Below, one piece after another: positions 10,954 through 23,343 of a stretch of 64,000 nucleotides of DNA. The stretch comes from Thamnidium elegans. Its lineage: Eukaryota; Mucoromycota; Mucoromycetes; Mucorales; Mucoraceae. The notes beneath the pieces were generated by a model that worked only from the letters and a program-made list of their open reading frames with translations, searched no databases and was not told the origin of the DNA. How positions within the stretch are numbered: position 1 is the stretch's first letter; each line of letters begins with the position of its first letter. The translations under genes were made by a program, and so were the position numbers. The stretch is from assembly GCA_025201345.1 (NCBI GenBank), contig JAIXMG010000016.1, positions 558,001 through 622,000 on the forward strand. The letters are read 5' to 3'.

Positions 10954-12530
10954 ATAATTACCGCACTACTCATGTGTTCAAAAGTAACAAAAGCAACATT
11001 CGTCATTTCAAAGTAAGGAGATCTTCTACGCTCGGAAACGGTTTTATCCAAATCGTCAAATAGTTTTGTATAGTATTCGATGGCATCGACTTTTGTTCCA
11101 AACAAACCGAAAATTCCACCGATCTTTACGGTTGGTCTTTTTGACTTTTGAATTTGCTTTTTTAAGGCAAGTTTTGGTTCCACCAAACCTTTAAAAAAAG
11201 TAGTGTTTCCCTGTTTTTTCTTTTTACGTAACTTTGGAGGAGCACCAGGCTCTTCTTCTGAACTATCGTCGGTACTACTACCGGTTCTCTTTTCAGCTAA
11301 ATCCAATACTTTTTTATACATTTCGACATCATCCAAGATACGATCAGGATCATAACCTGGAATTTTACAAGGATTTCCCCAATAGGTAGCATATGCTTCT
11401 TCCAGCTTGATCAGCGCGTGAGCTCTCTTTTTAATCATGGTGTTTAATCTGTGCACCTCTCGTACGACGTAACAGCTTTCAACAGGGCCGATATCTAAAT
11501 TTTCGTAATACTCTGACAAAGCTTGGTCAGACCTCAGGTGTTGAGGAATACCTGTAACCACAATCGAACGAGAGACCATCATCTTTGCCTGTTTCAATAA
11601 GAACTTGGATCGTAAATAGATATATTCGTGATAACTTTTGTTTAAAAAGAAAAAGGTGATAAATGTAAAGATGTAAGAAAATATCAAGTAAGCGATCAAC
11701 TTATTGTCGTCTTCTTGAATAACTGAAATAGAAACTCGGTCAATAGCTGTGGCATTTTTAAGGTGCGAATAGTCGGCGGTCATCGTCAAGGGAATAAATA
11801 CAATAAGTCCAAGTGCAGAACATATACCAAAGATTTTTATACACATTGTGACGAATTTTAACATCTAAATTGATTAAAAAAGAAAATTAAATTTTTTTTA
11901 GTGGTCATGTTACACCGTGAAGGGCATTAAAAAAATTTACCAAAAGTGCATCCAAACCGACATTTTCCAGCATTTCCTCATCTCCAATTTTAAGCAATGG
12001 AACGATCCAACCGAAAAAAGTAGTTGGGAGCTCTGGTGGTTTATGTCTAAAACAAAAGATCAGTTAATTTTTCTTAAAAAAAAAGGATATATATTTTTTT
12101 TTACCGTTTCATATTTCTACGAGGCGCAAATAATACCGGTACTCTGTTTTTTAAAAGAAAAAAAAAAGTATATCAGCATTAATAATGTATGGTAGAGATT
12201 ACAATGGTATACGTACCTTGTTCTAGAGAAGCAAAAAACCAAGAAAATAAGTACACCGGCACAAATACAAATAGTAAACTGAGAACCAATATCTGATGGG
12301 TTTGCAGCCGCTTCTCTATACGTATTAGTAACATCAGTTGGACCTATTTTCGTCGGGGCAGCTTCTGGTATAGAGCTGGTAGATGATGGTGATTCAATAA
12401 GTGTGCTGGTTATAAAACTGCTGGTAGCATTGGATATGAACGATGTTGGTGTAGCTGATATAACTGAACTAAATGAAGTTGGTATAATACTTTCAGTCTC
12501 AAAACTAGCAGATCCGGTTGGGACCGACAT
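8350..12530 (-). CDS. CSC1/OSCA/TMEM63-type osmosensitive cation channel (RSN1-like)
   Basis: Polytopic membrane protein of the DUF221/CSC1 family, calcium-permeable channels gated by osmotic or mechanical stress. Starting at the ATG at 12530: a Ser/Thr-rich lumenal leader, a first membrane helix (FTICICAGVLIFLVFCFSR), then VPVLFAPRRNMKR and KPPELPTTFFGWIVPLL, both typical of the family start. The next exon has two membrane helices and a long cytosolic domain with SRSIVVTGIPQHLRSD and VAFVTFEHMSSAV. Further exons hold the channel helices (for example LREVIIWSVTVFLCLTWSVP, the PWAFNYGIGYPAPLLIF block, and YFRPYEAAGKLWTMVIPRM). A charged, Ser-rich tail of about 370 residues follows. About nine introns are needed. 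One of them contains a 75-nt T run (10878-10952). The exons around 10040-10480 are short and their edges are approximate. Confidence 0.9.
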
Positions 12531-14174
12531 TATTTTAGAAGGGGAAAGTTGATAAAAAAAGAGAAAGAGAGAAAAAAAAAAGATTGAGAAAATGAGTTTT
12601 ATCTAATAATTTTTCTTTCCCAGCATTTTTTGTAATTCCTCCCGAAGTGAAAAAAAAAAAAATGGGTGAGACACGGAGGATCAAATAAATTGGGTGGTTA
12701 AATTACACGATTAAAGCGGGACGAGGTGCACGCTTGACACTTTTAGCCTTATCTGCCCTTTTTTTTTTTTCAGCCAGGAGTTTCGTATTTTAATTCATTT
12801 TAATGAATCACCTCCTTAAAAATATGACGATGTATCGCATAAAACTAATGATTTTTACAATTGTGCCAAAGGAGATGTACACTGTGTTTTTCGGCTAAAC
12901 TATGAATGACTTTTTTTTCATATAAATACAGCAACTCAACTTTATCTTGTACACCGTTTTTTACTTATTGACTTATACGAAGAAATTCACAATGCCTTTC
13001 AAAAATAACGTACATACTACTTTTAAGCAGGTATGCAATTGTTTGATATGCAGACCTTTTAACGGTTTCGTCTTTTTTTTTTTTTTTCTTAATTGCTATT
13101 GTTTTAAGCCCAGTAAACCGATCAAGGAAAAAAAACAATTCCTTTAAAATAAGCCTCACTTGAAACAAACAAGAGTACATACAAGAAGAAAAGATTAAAT
13201 ATCCCTGCTAAAAAAAAAGAGTTTAGCTAAATTTATACGAAATGACGATGCAGTGATTTTGGAAAATAAAAATGGACGTTTTTAGATTCAGTAAGAAAAC
13301 TTTAATTACTGGTAGAAATGTTTGGCATCAATAAAAGAGCTTGATATAAGCCTATCCCTTTCGATATACATACGCTTTGTAACTACAGTGGCTCGTGTTT
13401 AAATTTAAATAGAATTCAAAATATCTATCTGTCCAATCAAGTGTGATCACTCAATTTTTTGTGTGATGGAACAAGTTTCTTGGCCATTAAGATAAAGATC
13501 ATTCTTCAAACTATAAAGATACTTGTATTAATCATGTAAATACCACTAATTCTGTATTATCAACGATAAAGCCTGGTCTAGTATAGCTATTCTACAAACT
13601 TTCCAACAGAACCGTCATACCGCTATTAATAATTTTAATTCGACATCCAAAACCACCGAACAATGGAGCACGATTATACATCTCTTTCTAGCGGCTGATG
13701 TTACATCTAATCTTTTATTTAATGTGAATCAATAAAGTTTACACTTAGTGCAAAAAAAAATTCTTCTTTCTATCACCAAGATCACTTGTTGTTGTTGTGT
13801 CTGGTATAATAGCTTCACTTATGTTTTCGTCCCAGTAGTCGGCTAACCGGCTTGAGTTTTCAATATTATCTCATTTAACGGGTACATGTAATACATTTTG
13901 TACACTGTGAACAACTTCTTTAGAGATCTAAGCAGAATATAGAGCAGTAAAACAGGTGGATCAAAGCCTGAAATATCGCTGGAAATATGAATGCTAATCC
14001 TTGTCTCGTATTTAACAGGGCAATCTGCTGTGTTTCTTAGTAGCATATTATTAAAACGTTGCGTATTCGATATTAGTTAAAATTCTACCGGATCTTGGTT
14101 CATATCTACGTCAAAGGTAGTTTGGGCTCCTAAACTGAAAAAAAACAACGGATCATCCTTTCGAACACGAGAAC
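12531..14174. other. Intergenic spacer
   Basis: Mostly AT-rich with no strong gene. A possible two-exon micro-gene sits at 12991-13147 (listed separately). The stretch 13200-14170 has only short frames. It leads into an integrase-like remnant and may include other decayed element sequence, but I recognise nothing. Confidence 0.4.
12991..13147 (+). CDS. Possible two-exon micropeptide
   Basis: Tentative. A TATAAATA box (about 12921) lies 70 bp before an ATG in good context (TTCACAATGCC). The first exon ends at CAG|GTATGC, and a T-rich intron ends GTTTTAAG at about 13108. The joined frame is about 25 residues (MPFKNNVHTTFKQ, then PSKPIKEKKQFL). There is no homology I know. It could easily be chance. 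It is reported because promoter-like, start-context and splice-like signals coincide. Confidence 0.15.
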
Positions 14175-14423
14175 ATGACAACTACAATTGGCCAAAGGAG
14201 CACAAAAGGAAATAGCCATCGTCAAGCTCAGCACCTAGTAGATGGTGCACAAGTAGGATATTGTAAGGGGATATTGAAACAATTCGCGGTTGATAGGAAA
14301 TATAGCTTTGTGCTCGTCATCGATGACACCCGCTACTTGTGCGGAATGATCATGAAGGCCCGTGACAATACAACAGGTGCTGTTAGCCAAGTTCAAAAAA
14401 TGATTGAAGACCAAAATGTATAA
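14175..14423 (+). pseudogene. Remnant resembling a retroelement integrase core
   Basis: An 82-codon frame without introns. Its second half, KYSFVLVIDDTRYLCGMIMK and then QKMIEDQN, has the spacing of the rve integrase core of LTR retrotransposons, where a strand ends in an acidic DD-x-(S/T)-RY motif followed by a helix ending near VENQ. The rest of the protein (zinc-binding HHCC, the second D and the E, reverse transcriptase) is not visible nearby, and neighbouring frames hold stops. I read it as a decayed fragment. No LTRs seen. It could also be an unrelated orphan frame. Confidence 0.4.
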
Positions 14424-15193
14424 ACCCAATTGTTTGTATCTGATCTGTCTTTTCTTTTCTTTTTTTTTTCTTTTTTTTTTTTTTGCATAGTAGGTGGTCC
14501 ACCAAATTCAATATTTTCTATTAACAAGATTCTTAACAATCTCGGACATCCATATTAAACGGCGAGTTGAATACAAATGCAAGTATATCAGACGAGATAT
14601 AAAGAGCTATTATAAGAAAGCTTAGTTACTTTTGATTTAGTTTTTTTTTTAAAAAAAAAGGGGAGTGATGTACTTAATCATTATGATGTGTTATAGTACA
14701 ATGTGTTTTAGACATACTCAATTTATATGTTAGTTAATACATATATATACTTATTTTTCCAGCTTGAATCATACAAGATATTTGATGTACATGAGCTGAA
14801 ATATCAACATCAAGAATATTTTCAAACTCAAAACACTGTATCCCCTCACTTGGATAAGAGATGTCAAACAAGGTCATGCTGTTACACAAGTATAGTAACA
14901 TCAATTGCTTCGCTACTGGAGTATACTTATCTCAGTAAGAATTGGTTAGGTAGTTATATTTTTTTAAGAAAATGGGGTGTATTTATTTTTATAATAGAAA
15001 TGAAAAACGATTAAAATGACAAAAGAGGAATTTGTTTGTAGACCGTACTGTACTTACAAAGGTGGTGGTAGTGGTGGGGAGTTGAGGGTTGTGCGATGGG
15101 GTTTTGAATGAAAAAAAAAAATTACAAAATCGAAAAAAATAAACAAATTGAGAAAGAAAATAAATTATATATACTTTTTTTTATGTTATTTCT
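14424..15193. other. Spacer downstream of NOP58
   Basis: AT-rich, with a T10A9 block at about 14641-14659. I see no gene. An open frame at 14727-15014 has no codon bias, domain or splice support. Confidence 0.4.
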
Positions 15194-16902
15194 TTAATCT
15201 TTGTTTTTCTTCTCCTTCTTCTCTTTCTTTTCCTTCTTGTCCTTCTTCTCCTTCTTATCCTTTTTCTCCTTCTTTTCCTTCTTAGCCTTCTTGGGCTCTA
15301 CTTCTTCTTCTTCCTTAGCTTCAACTTCTTCAATCTTTCTCTTGGGAGCAGGGGCAGCTTCAGTCATAACAACATCAGCATTTTCGCTATATTGTTGAGT
15401 CTTGTTGAACTTGAATTTGGATTGGTTTTGAATAGAAGCATCCTTGTTAGCCTTAGCAGCAACACGACCTTCAAGCATATGAATACGAGATTCAATCTTC
15501 AAGCGACCATCAACACCAACTTCGTTAGATTCAGAATCACCAAGGGCATCCATTCTAAGAGATAAAGCAGCCTTAGCAGCGAGCATACGAGCAACCTTGG
15601 CCTTGTTCTTGGGACCAGCTTGACCAACTAAAGAAGCATGATAGATCAAACCATACTTGGGAGTGTTATGCTTAGTCTTTAAAGCACGGAAAAGAGCCTT
15701 TTCAGCACCGAGAATTTGAATAGTAGAAGCAGGTTGCTTGGAAAGGTTCATGAGAGAACCAGCATGAGAAATCAAACGAGCACCAACTAATTCACCAACA
15801 AGAGAGGTCAAGTTAGGAGCAATGGCGTTCATACGGTTCTTCAAGTATTCGTACAATTGAGTTCTGTATTCAGTAATGTTGATAACTTGATCACAAAGGG
15901 CGAAAATGTTATCAATATCTTCATCAGAAATTTCAGTACCCATGGAAATTTCAGCAGCTTCCTTAACTTCAGTCTCGAGTTCCTCAGGGAGGATATCGGA
16001 GAAGTCAGTGGCGTGACAGTTAGTACGGAAACCCATAGCCTTAACTACCTTGGCATAAGCAAGATTATCAACAATAATCTTGGTCATTTCGGGGAAATGC
16101 CAGCCGTACCATTCCTTAACACGCATAGCATAGGTGTTAAGCTCCTTATCGAGATCATCCAAAAGAGCAATAGCTTGAACAATCATGGTATCAACCTTAT
16201 CAGGAGAGAACTTGAGTTTATAACGAGAGAGAGAGTGGGAAAGACCAAGAGACATGGCAGAGAGATCGGATTGAGAAAGACCAGAAACAAGAGATTCGAA
16301 TTGTTGACGAATACCTCTGAAAAGATCTTGAACAGTAGAGTCAGATAAAACGTTAATACCCAACTTCTTGTTGATGGAAGAACCTAAATAATTAAATGTG
16401 TTAATAACCAATGTACTTTTTTGAATTTAAAAAACCGAACATGTCAACCATTTTTAAATAATTGACATGATTCAATTATTTAAAAAAAAATTGTCAAAGG
16501 AACATACCAAGCTTAGGGTCACTGATAACCAACTTCTCCTTCTTCATTTCCTTCTCAGAAATTTCGGTTTCCAAGAACTTCTTCAAGTTCTTGGGCATCT
16601 TTCCTTCAACAATACCGGTGACAGCAGACAAAGCGTCAGTGGTGTTTTCGAACTTCTTGAAAGCCTTCAACTTGATACTATATTATAATATTAGATCTCT
16701 TATTGTTTTCTTCCATAAAAAGCTTGTAAAAAAAAAGTTTTTTTTTTTGATTGATCTTTTAAAAAAAATTTTATACGTACGCTTGATTAGCTTTCTCAGA
16801 GGTTTCGAAATCCTTATAAATCTCCTCAGGCTTCTCCATCTTGCCATCGTCAACAAGCTTGAATAAAGCGTAACCAGCAGCAGTCTCGTAAAGCACAAGC
16901 AT
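15194..16902 (-). CDS. NOP58: Box C/D snoRNP core protein Nop58
   Basis: Core protein of box C/D snoRNPs, which guide 2'-O-methylation of rRNA and bind U3 in the nucleolus. Three exons: 16902 to about 16783 ([16 protein letters not shown] start), about 16678-16508 ([20 protein letters not shown]), and a long exon to the stop at 15194. The long exon has the Nop domain with [57 protein letters not shown], and [17 protein letters not shown] followed by [15 protein letters not shown]. The C-terminus is a Lys/Glu repeat tail (KKEKK units, about 15200-15300), typical of Nop58. Length is about 500 residues, as expected. It starts 365 bp from the divergent UTP22. Confidence 0.97.
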
Positions 16903-17267
16903 TTTTTCTTTTTAAAAAAATTAAAGGTGAAGAAAAAAAAGTTGGTTTAAAAAGAAAAAGTTGTAAAAAAATTACTAGAGGAAGTTTTTAGAAACCAAAA
17001 AAAAAAAAAAAAAAAAAAGCACACACAGTTGGAGAGCTTATAATTCACCGGTCACTTTTTTTTTTTTTTTTTTTTTTTTGTAAAAGGCATATTTTTTGAC
17101 ATGCTACATAAGCCTTAAAACGAAAACACGTCACAAACATTTTTTTTGACAGGTTGCATATCTAAGCCTCTAAACCTTTTTAAAAAAGAAGCTGTTTTTA
17201 AACAACCGAATAATAAGTTTACAGAAGGTTTTTTTTTTCCTTCTTTTTTTCTTTAACGTAGTAAATC
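16903..17267. promoter_or_regulatory. Divergent NOP58-UTP22 promoter region with an imperfect direct repeat
   Basis: The 365 bp between the two start codons holds two long A/T runs (about 17000-17018 and 17055-17079) and two related blocks in the same orientation: ATTTTTTGACATGCTACATA (then AGCCTTAAAAC) at 17091-17120, and TTTTTTGACAGGTTGCATA (then TCTAAGCCTCTAAACC) at about 17142-17176. Shared parts are TTTTTTGACA, a GCATA- or CTACATA-like core and AAGCCT(C)TAAA. Sharing by two nucleolar genes suggests common control; this is inference. Confidence 0.45.
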
Positions 17268-20200
17268 ATGGTACTTGCCGCAAAGAGAAAGTATAAAAAG
17301 TCAGCCAAGGTCGATGAGCCTGCTGCCAAGGTAACGTATTTACCATGGATACGCGCGTGTGTTCTATATAAATTGAAATGCCTACATCACTCTAAACTTT
17401 TTTTTTTCCTTAAAAAATATATAGCAAGCCAAGAAGGATCGTCAAACAAAAGATATCGAAATGAGCGATGACGGAGACGATCTTATGGCAGGAAATACAG
17501 GATTTTCAGAGGAAGAGAATGGCGATTGGGAATCTGGGTCAGACGATGATGAAAATAAACCTGAAAGTACAGAAATTAAAAAGGCAAAACCAACTGAGGA
17601 TGATATTATTGCAGGTGAACTTGAAGGATTAAAAGAAACAGCTGAGCTTTTCAAGTCTAATATTTTCAAGTTGGAGGTAAATATTATATAAAATAGTATG
17701 TAAAATGATATGATCACTAAAAAAAGAGGTTTGGAAATTTGATTATAGATTGATGAGTTGTTATCTGAAATCACCATGAACTACGAAAAACACAAGGCTT
17801 TAGAAAAGGCACTTCATCATTTAAAAGCTATTTTTGACGGTATTCCTAAAGGAAAGTCAATGAAGGTATAAAACGACCCCTTTATTTATATGCATGAATT
17901 TTATTTTTTATGCTGACATTTTTTTTATAGTTGAGAGAATTCGCCAAAGATATGTTAAAAAAGAACAAGATTGTCACACCTTTTCCCGACCCACAACCCG
18001 CAGAAGATGCATTACACTCATTTGCTTTTGAAAAGCCAAGTGCTATGCATGTTGTAGGTGGATATGGATTAAAGACAATTGCAAAGACGAAGACACACTT
18101 TAATGTAGATGTTTCAGTTGAGATGCCAGATTCTATTTTCCAAGAAAAGGATTATTCCAACTATCGTTATCATCATAAGCGTGCTTGTTATATAGCCGTG
18201 TTGGCTCATGCCATCAAGTCTTCAGACAAGAAGTTTGAAGTCGAGTATAGTACTTTGAATGGTGATCTTCGTAGACCTATTTTATTAGTGAAGCCTGTTG
18301 CAGGTAAGAGTTTTTTTTTTCGGCTGGTATAATGGATTATATTCGTATTGATATTCTGTGTGTTTTTCTTAAAAAAATAGATAAATCTGATGTTGATTTT
18401 TCAAAGACAAAGTGTGTTATTCGTATTTTACCTAGCATCAATGCAGATGTTTTCCCTATCCACCGTCTTGCGCCTGGTAAGAGCTGTGTTAAGCCCGCCG
18501 AATCCACACCTCACTACAACGCATCTCTTTTGATGGATACATCCTACACCGGTAACTTGGCATTCCTCTACCAACACAGCAAGAATAGCCCCGACTTTAA
18601 AAACGCAGTTCTTTTAGCCAGAACCTGGATTTATCAACGTGGACTGGCTATCACCAATACCGGATTCACACCCTTCTTATTCTCTATGATCATGGCTTAT
18701 TTAATGCAAGGTAATAAAGATGGCACTGGTAAAAAGTTATCTGCCAGCCATAGTTCCTACCAATTACTTCGTGGTACACTCGATTTCCTCTCCGCTCATG
18801 ATTTCAAGGCCGATCCTATTTTCATTGGTGAAAATCAAAAATCCGAATTCTCAAAGCAAGAGTTCTTGGATCATTATGAAGTAGTTGTCGTTGATCCCTC
18901 TGGTACTCTTAATTTGGCTGCTAACATGACCGCTTCTGGTCTTTCTCAGTTACAACACGAGGCCAAATTGGCTATGCAATACTTTAATGATTCTACTGAT
19001 CAATTCGAAGCCTTGTTCCTCAAGAAGGTCAATGATGTCAAGTCTAAGTTTGATAACGTTGTTCGTATTCCTTTCCCTGAGACCAAAATTGAATCATTTG
19101 ATGAATCTGCCAAGGCCGATTACCACAGTTATTTGCCCTTCTTTATTAACCATATGAGTTATGTTCTGAACCGCGGTTTAACCAACCGTGTTGATTTAGT
19201 TGCTATTCAATATGAATATGCTACTACATCTTGGGCTGTTGATAAGTCCATTCAAGATATTGAAAAGGATACTTCTATTACTGTAGGTCTCTTGTTGAAT
19301 TCCGATAACGCACCTCGTTTAGTTGATATGGGTCCTCAATCTCAAAATGATGAAGAAGTTGCTGAGTTCCGCAAGTTCTGGGGTAACAAGTCTGAATTAC
19401 GTCGTTTCAAGGATGGTTCCATTGTTGAAAGTGTTGTTTGGCAAACACAAGGTTATGAAAACCGTAGTTTGATTGTTCAAAAGATTGTTCTTTATTTACT
19501 TGAATTGCATCTTGGTCTTGAATCAAGTCAGTTTGTTTATTGGGCCGGTCAACTCTTTAGTTACTTAAACTTTGCCAAGTGTGTACCCGAGAATTTGTTC
19601 AGTCCCGAGTTAAAGGCTAATGGTTTCCATCCTGTGATGACTGCTTTCGGTCAATTCTCTAAACAATTACGTACCATTGATGATGCTTTACCTTTGCTTA
19701 TTAACAATGTTTATCCTGCCTCTGCTAGTTTGCGTTATTCCACAGTTACATTACCCCACCCTGTTGATTTCAATAACATGGTTGCCTACCCTACTACTGC
19801 TCGTTACTTTGACGCTATTGATGTTGTGATCCATATCGAACGTTCTTCCAAGTTCCCGGACGACCTGACCGTTCTTCAAAAGGTCAAACATGCCTTCTAT
19901 TTGAAGATGTCTGAAGAATTAAAGAACCGTTTCCAAGTCGATTCCGTTGTTGTTGATGATATTAATGAAAAGAATCCTTTTGCTATTCGTGGCTACCTTG
20001 ATGTTTATTACTATGGATACTTGTTCCGTTGTCATATCTGTCTTGATCAAGAATCTACACTTTTAACCAAGATTGTTGAATCTAGTAAATCTACTAAATT
20101 AAACAAGGAATTGGCAAAGGAAGCCTTGAGCAAGTTTATGTATCAATTACGCTATAAGCAAACACATACTTTCTATATTCAAGCCATGTGTGCAAGATTC

Positions 20201-21188
20201 ACTGCTTATTCTTCCACTGTTCGTTTAATCAAACGCTGGTTTGGTGCTCATATGCTCTCTCCTCAAATCTCGGAAGAGATGATCGAGTTGTTGGTTGCTC
20301 ATGTCTTTTTGGCTCCTCAACCTTGGGTTGCTCCTGTAAGTACATTAACTGCTTCCACTCGTGTTTTAGATCTTTTGGCTACTTGGGACTGGCAAAACAC
20401 TCCTTTGGTTGTAGATATTGAAGGTGAAATGACTGCCAAGGACCGTGAACACATCATGACCGAATTCTTGCAACACCGTCGTACCAACCCTCAATTAACC
20501 GTTGGGGCCATGACCATTGCTACAGCCAAGGATCACTCTGGTCATCGTTGGACTGGTAAGAAACCCAACAGAGCTGTTGCTGCTCGTATCCAAGCTCTTG
20601 CTCGTGCCTCTGTTCAAGTCATTGAAGAAGCTAAGGTCAGCAGCGATATTAAACGTGTCTTTGTCACGCCTATGCAAGATTACCCCGTAGTACTTGATTT
20701 GGATACTGAAAGATGTACTCGTTATTATCAAAATATGCACCCTGAATCAAAATACTTTAAGAATACAGATTATAATAGAGTCGCTGAATTGGGTGATAAA
20801 CCTTTCGCTCAGTTTGATCCCGTATCTGATTTCATTGCTGATATTGAAAAGGTGTATGGTCATACTTTAATGGTGTTCCATAATAAGTATGGTGGTGATA
20901 AGTTGGCTCTGGTTTGGAATCCTACAACTGCTACTCCTATGCAATGGAAGGTTGCTGCTGGATATAATAGTGCTCCTGTAGACATGAATAAGAATGGTTT
21001 CTTGGTAAGTTAAGAAAAGGTGTTTTTTTCTTGGAGGGGCTTTTTTATTAATTTTTTTTTATATAAATATATAGAAACCTGCAAAGGGAAAGAAGGAAAT
21101 TTCAAAGATGATTTCACCAAATTTTGCAGCTATCTTAGCTGAAATCGAGAGATTAGGAAAGAATGGGTTATTAAAGCAAGAAGAGTAA
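17268..21188 (+). CDS. UTP22: Utp22/NRAP, U3 processome (SSU processome) protein
   Basis: Large nucleolar protein of the UTP-C module of the small-subunit processome, with inactive nucleotidyltransferase-like folds. Six introns appear needed. The protein starts MVLAAKRKYKKSAKVDEPAAK, has an acidic N-terminal stretch, then exons from 17750 and 17931. The main exon (about 18380-21005) contains SINADVFPIHRLAPGKSCVK, YNASLLMDTSYTGNLAFLYQ, LRRFKDGSIVESVVWQ, QAMCARFTAYSSTVRLIKRW and VFLAPQPWVAPVSTLTAS, all NRAP-family blocks. A last short exon (about 21075-21188) ends MISPNFAAILAEIERLGKNG. Total is close to 1,100 residues, normal for the family. It sits head-to-head with NOP58, another nucleolar protein. 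Confidence 0.95.
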
Positions 21189-21418
21189 AAGAAAAAATAT
21201 ATTAAAACCGAAAAAAAAATTAGAAGAAGGATTTTCTTTCAAAATGTATCTATAACTAAAATATTTTTAATAAAAATAAAAAACAATATAAAATAGCAAA
21301 AAGTTTTCTTTTCTTTTGTGAGGTGGTATTTATATGTGTGCGTTTATTGTTGATACAGATTCTTTTAGAAGCACACTCTTTACAAAACTGTGCAACAAAC
21401 TAAAATTTATTATAAAAC

Positions 21419-23343
21419 TTATTTACGGCCACCATAAATCTCTTTCCAGAAAGGATTAGGCCTTGTAATACCATCAGATCCAGTAATTGTATCTGCCTTT
21501 CTTAATTTACAGAAAGGGATTGCATTAACTAAAGAACGCATCTTTAACTTGTGGATTGAGGTTGGCTGTACAATATATATGTATACGAAAATGTTAGATT
21601 TACTCTCTACTACATAAACTTTTTTTTTCTTTTTACCTCTGTTTTGTTTGGAGAAGAATTTCCATGACTTGTATTGTCTTTGTTAATAACGGAGTGTCGT
21701 CTTGCAGTTTTGACGTGATGTTGTGCCCTCGAGTAAGGTGAGAAGCGATGGGTTATGTTCTCTGTTACTACAGAGTGTTTTCTGAGTATATTGTCTCGGT
21801 TGAAAGGGTCAGCGGATAATGGTCGCAAGGGCGATGCTGAAAAGGACTTTTTGGGTGAAGAAACAATGGTTTCAGGTCGAGGCGGTGGTGAGGGTGCATG
21901 ATTGAGTGCAAAGTAAGAAGGTAATGGTGGTGAGGGTATATCATTTACGTCGAATAATGATGTATTGTCATCATCGGATATATCTATGCAAGTAGCTGGT
22001 TTGTTAATTGCAATAGAGGGATCCACTTGAGCTTCCAGAGCAGCGATTTTTTTATTGTATGGCGTATGGATTGGTTTGGGTGAAATTATTTCAACTGGAG
22101 ATGAGATAAACTCAGCAACCTACACTATAGTTTTAGTTTTATACTTTTTTTTTCGCATGATTTATTTTTTCTTTACCGCTGATTGAATTACATTGATTCT
22201 GTTTTGCAGATTATTAAGACGTTGGTCTACCTCATCTTCACTAATAGTTGTTTTTTGTACATGATTAACACGCTCATCTTCTTTATCCTCCTCGACCGCC
22301 TTGTCCTGTGAACTAATAATATGTTCATTTGCCTGTTTAATCAATTTATTTTGTATACGAGTTATACGTTCATCCTCTTCTTCTATAATAAAACGTCTTG
22401 TTTTCGGTATAGCAGTTTTTCTTGCAGAAATATCAGTTGAGGTTTTGACAAGAGGTGTTGATTGGAAAGGATCGGTGTCGTTCACTGTAGTAGCAGTATA
22501 TTCTTTTTTTGGACTAAATGGACTTAAGCCGCCTGGTGAAAGTTTAATTGCGATTTCCGAAGCTAGTCTTTGTACAGATTTAGATGATCCAGTTATAATA
22601 GGATTTTTAGATCTCTCAGGGGAATGCTTAATTGATGATACACTACTTTGAATTGCAGTTTGACGCACTGGTGATTGAGTAGGCGTAAGACTGGTTCGAA
22701 TTGTGTTGTTACGTGCAGGTGATTGAATTGGTGAGACACTAATTTGGGTAGTATTTACACGGCTTGTGGGTTGGTATGGTGATGATGTAATTGGCGATAA
22801 TTGAGGAGATTGAGATGAAACAGAAGTTACTTTTTCAGGAGTGGAAGACATTGGTTGAGAATTAGAAAAAATGGGACGTGGAGAGGGTATTAAAAAATTA
22901 GAAGGTGAGATATATGAGGCTTCTTGAGAAGAGGATGATTGTACAAGCCTTTTGCTTGCTTTAGTGTATGGTAAAATATTTGAAGTTGAATCATCCTCTG
23001 TGGGCGGTGTCTTTCTTTTTTCGGATGAACGGACGATATCTTTGTCCGTGGGAGATACTTCTTCCTGACCTCTGTTGGATACCGGTATCAGTCTACCTTG
23101 AATGTTTTTTCCCTCTTTAATACAAGCGAGATCGTATTCAGTAAAGTGTATTGGCAAATATTGGCTAGAGGAAGTACCATTATCCGTAATTCTTTTCGAG
23201 ATATACTTATCCCAGAACTTATTAAATTCCTGATTCGCTGATTGTCTCGCGCCAGAAATAACTGTTACTACATCTGAAAATAAAGAAGTCGGTTGTTGTT
23301 GTTGAGGCGCTGTAGGTATGTCGGTTGGATGTTCTGTGTTCAT
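21419..23343 (-). CDS. Unrecognised SP-rich, probably nuclear protein (intact member of a three-copy family)
   Basis: Three exons, 23343-22177, 22119-21637 and 21565-21419, all joined in phase 0, give 598 residues. The N-terminal 80 residues look like a folded domain: LFSDVVTVISGARQSANQEF, then FWDKYISKR and SSQYLPIHFTEYDLACIKEG. The middle is Ser/Pro-rich with many SP sites. Residues about 315-390 carry three related charged helical units (DERITRIQNKL, DERVNHVQKT, DQRLNNLQNRI), a possible coiled coil. The C-terminus ends ITRPNPFWKEIYGGRK. The first ATG is used; a GTG four codons upstream is not needed. Two damaged copies lie at about 26110-26560 and 32422-33233, and the N-terminal domain and the last helix are the parts conserved between copies. 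I do not recognise the family. SP density suggests regulation by proline-directed kinases (inference). Confidence 0.75.

Noticed and set aside
10834..11016. Poly-Phe frame on + and matching poly-Lys extension on - at the T run
   Set aside because: Both come from the 75-nt homopolymer within an intron of the CSC1-like gene; coding similarity resumes after a proper acceptor.
14235..14429. Minus-strand frame opposite the integrase-like remnant
   Set aside because: The plus strand has the more protein-like composition and motif; the minus frame is its shadow.
15857..16348. 163-codon plus-strand frame within NOP58
   Set aside because: Antisense shadow of a highly conserved Nop domain with no independent support.
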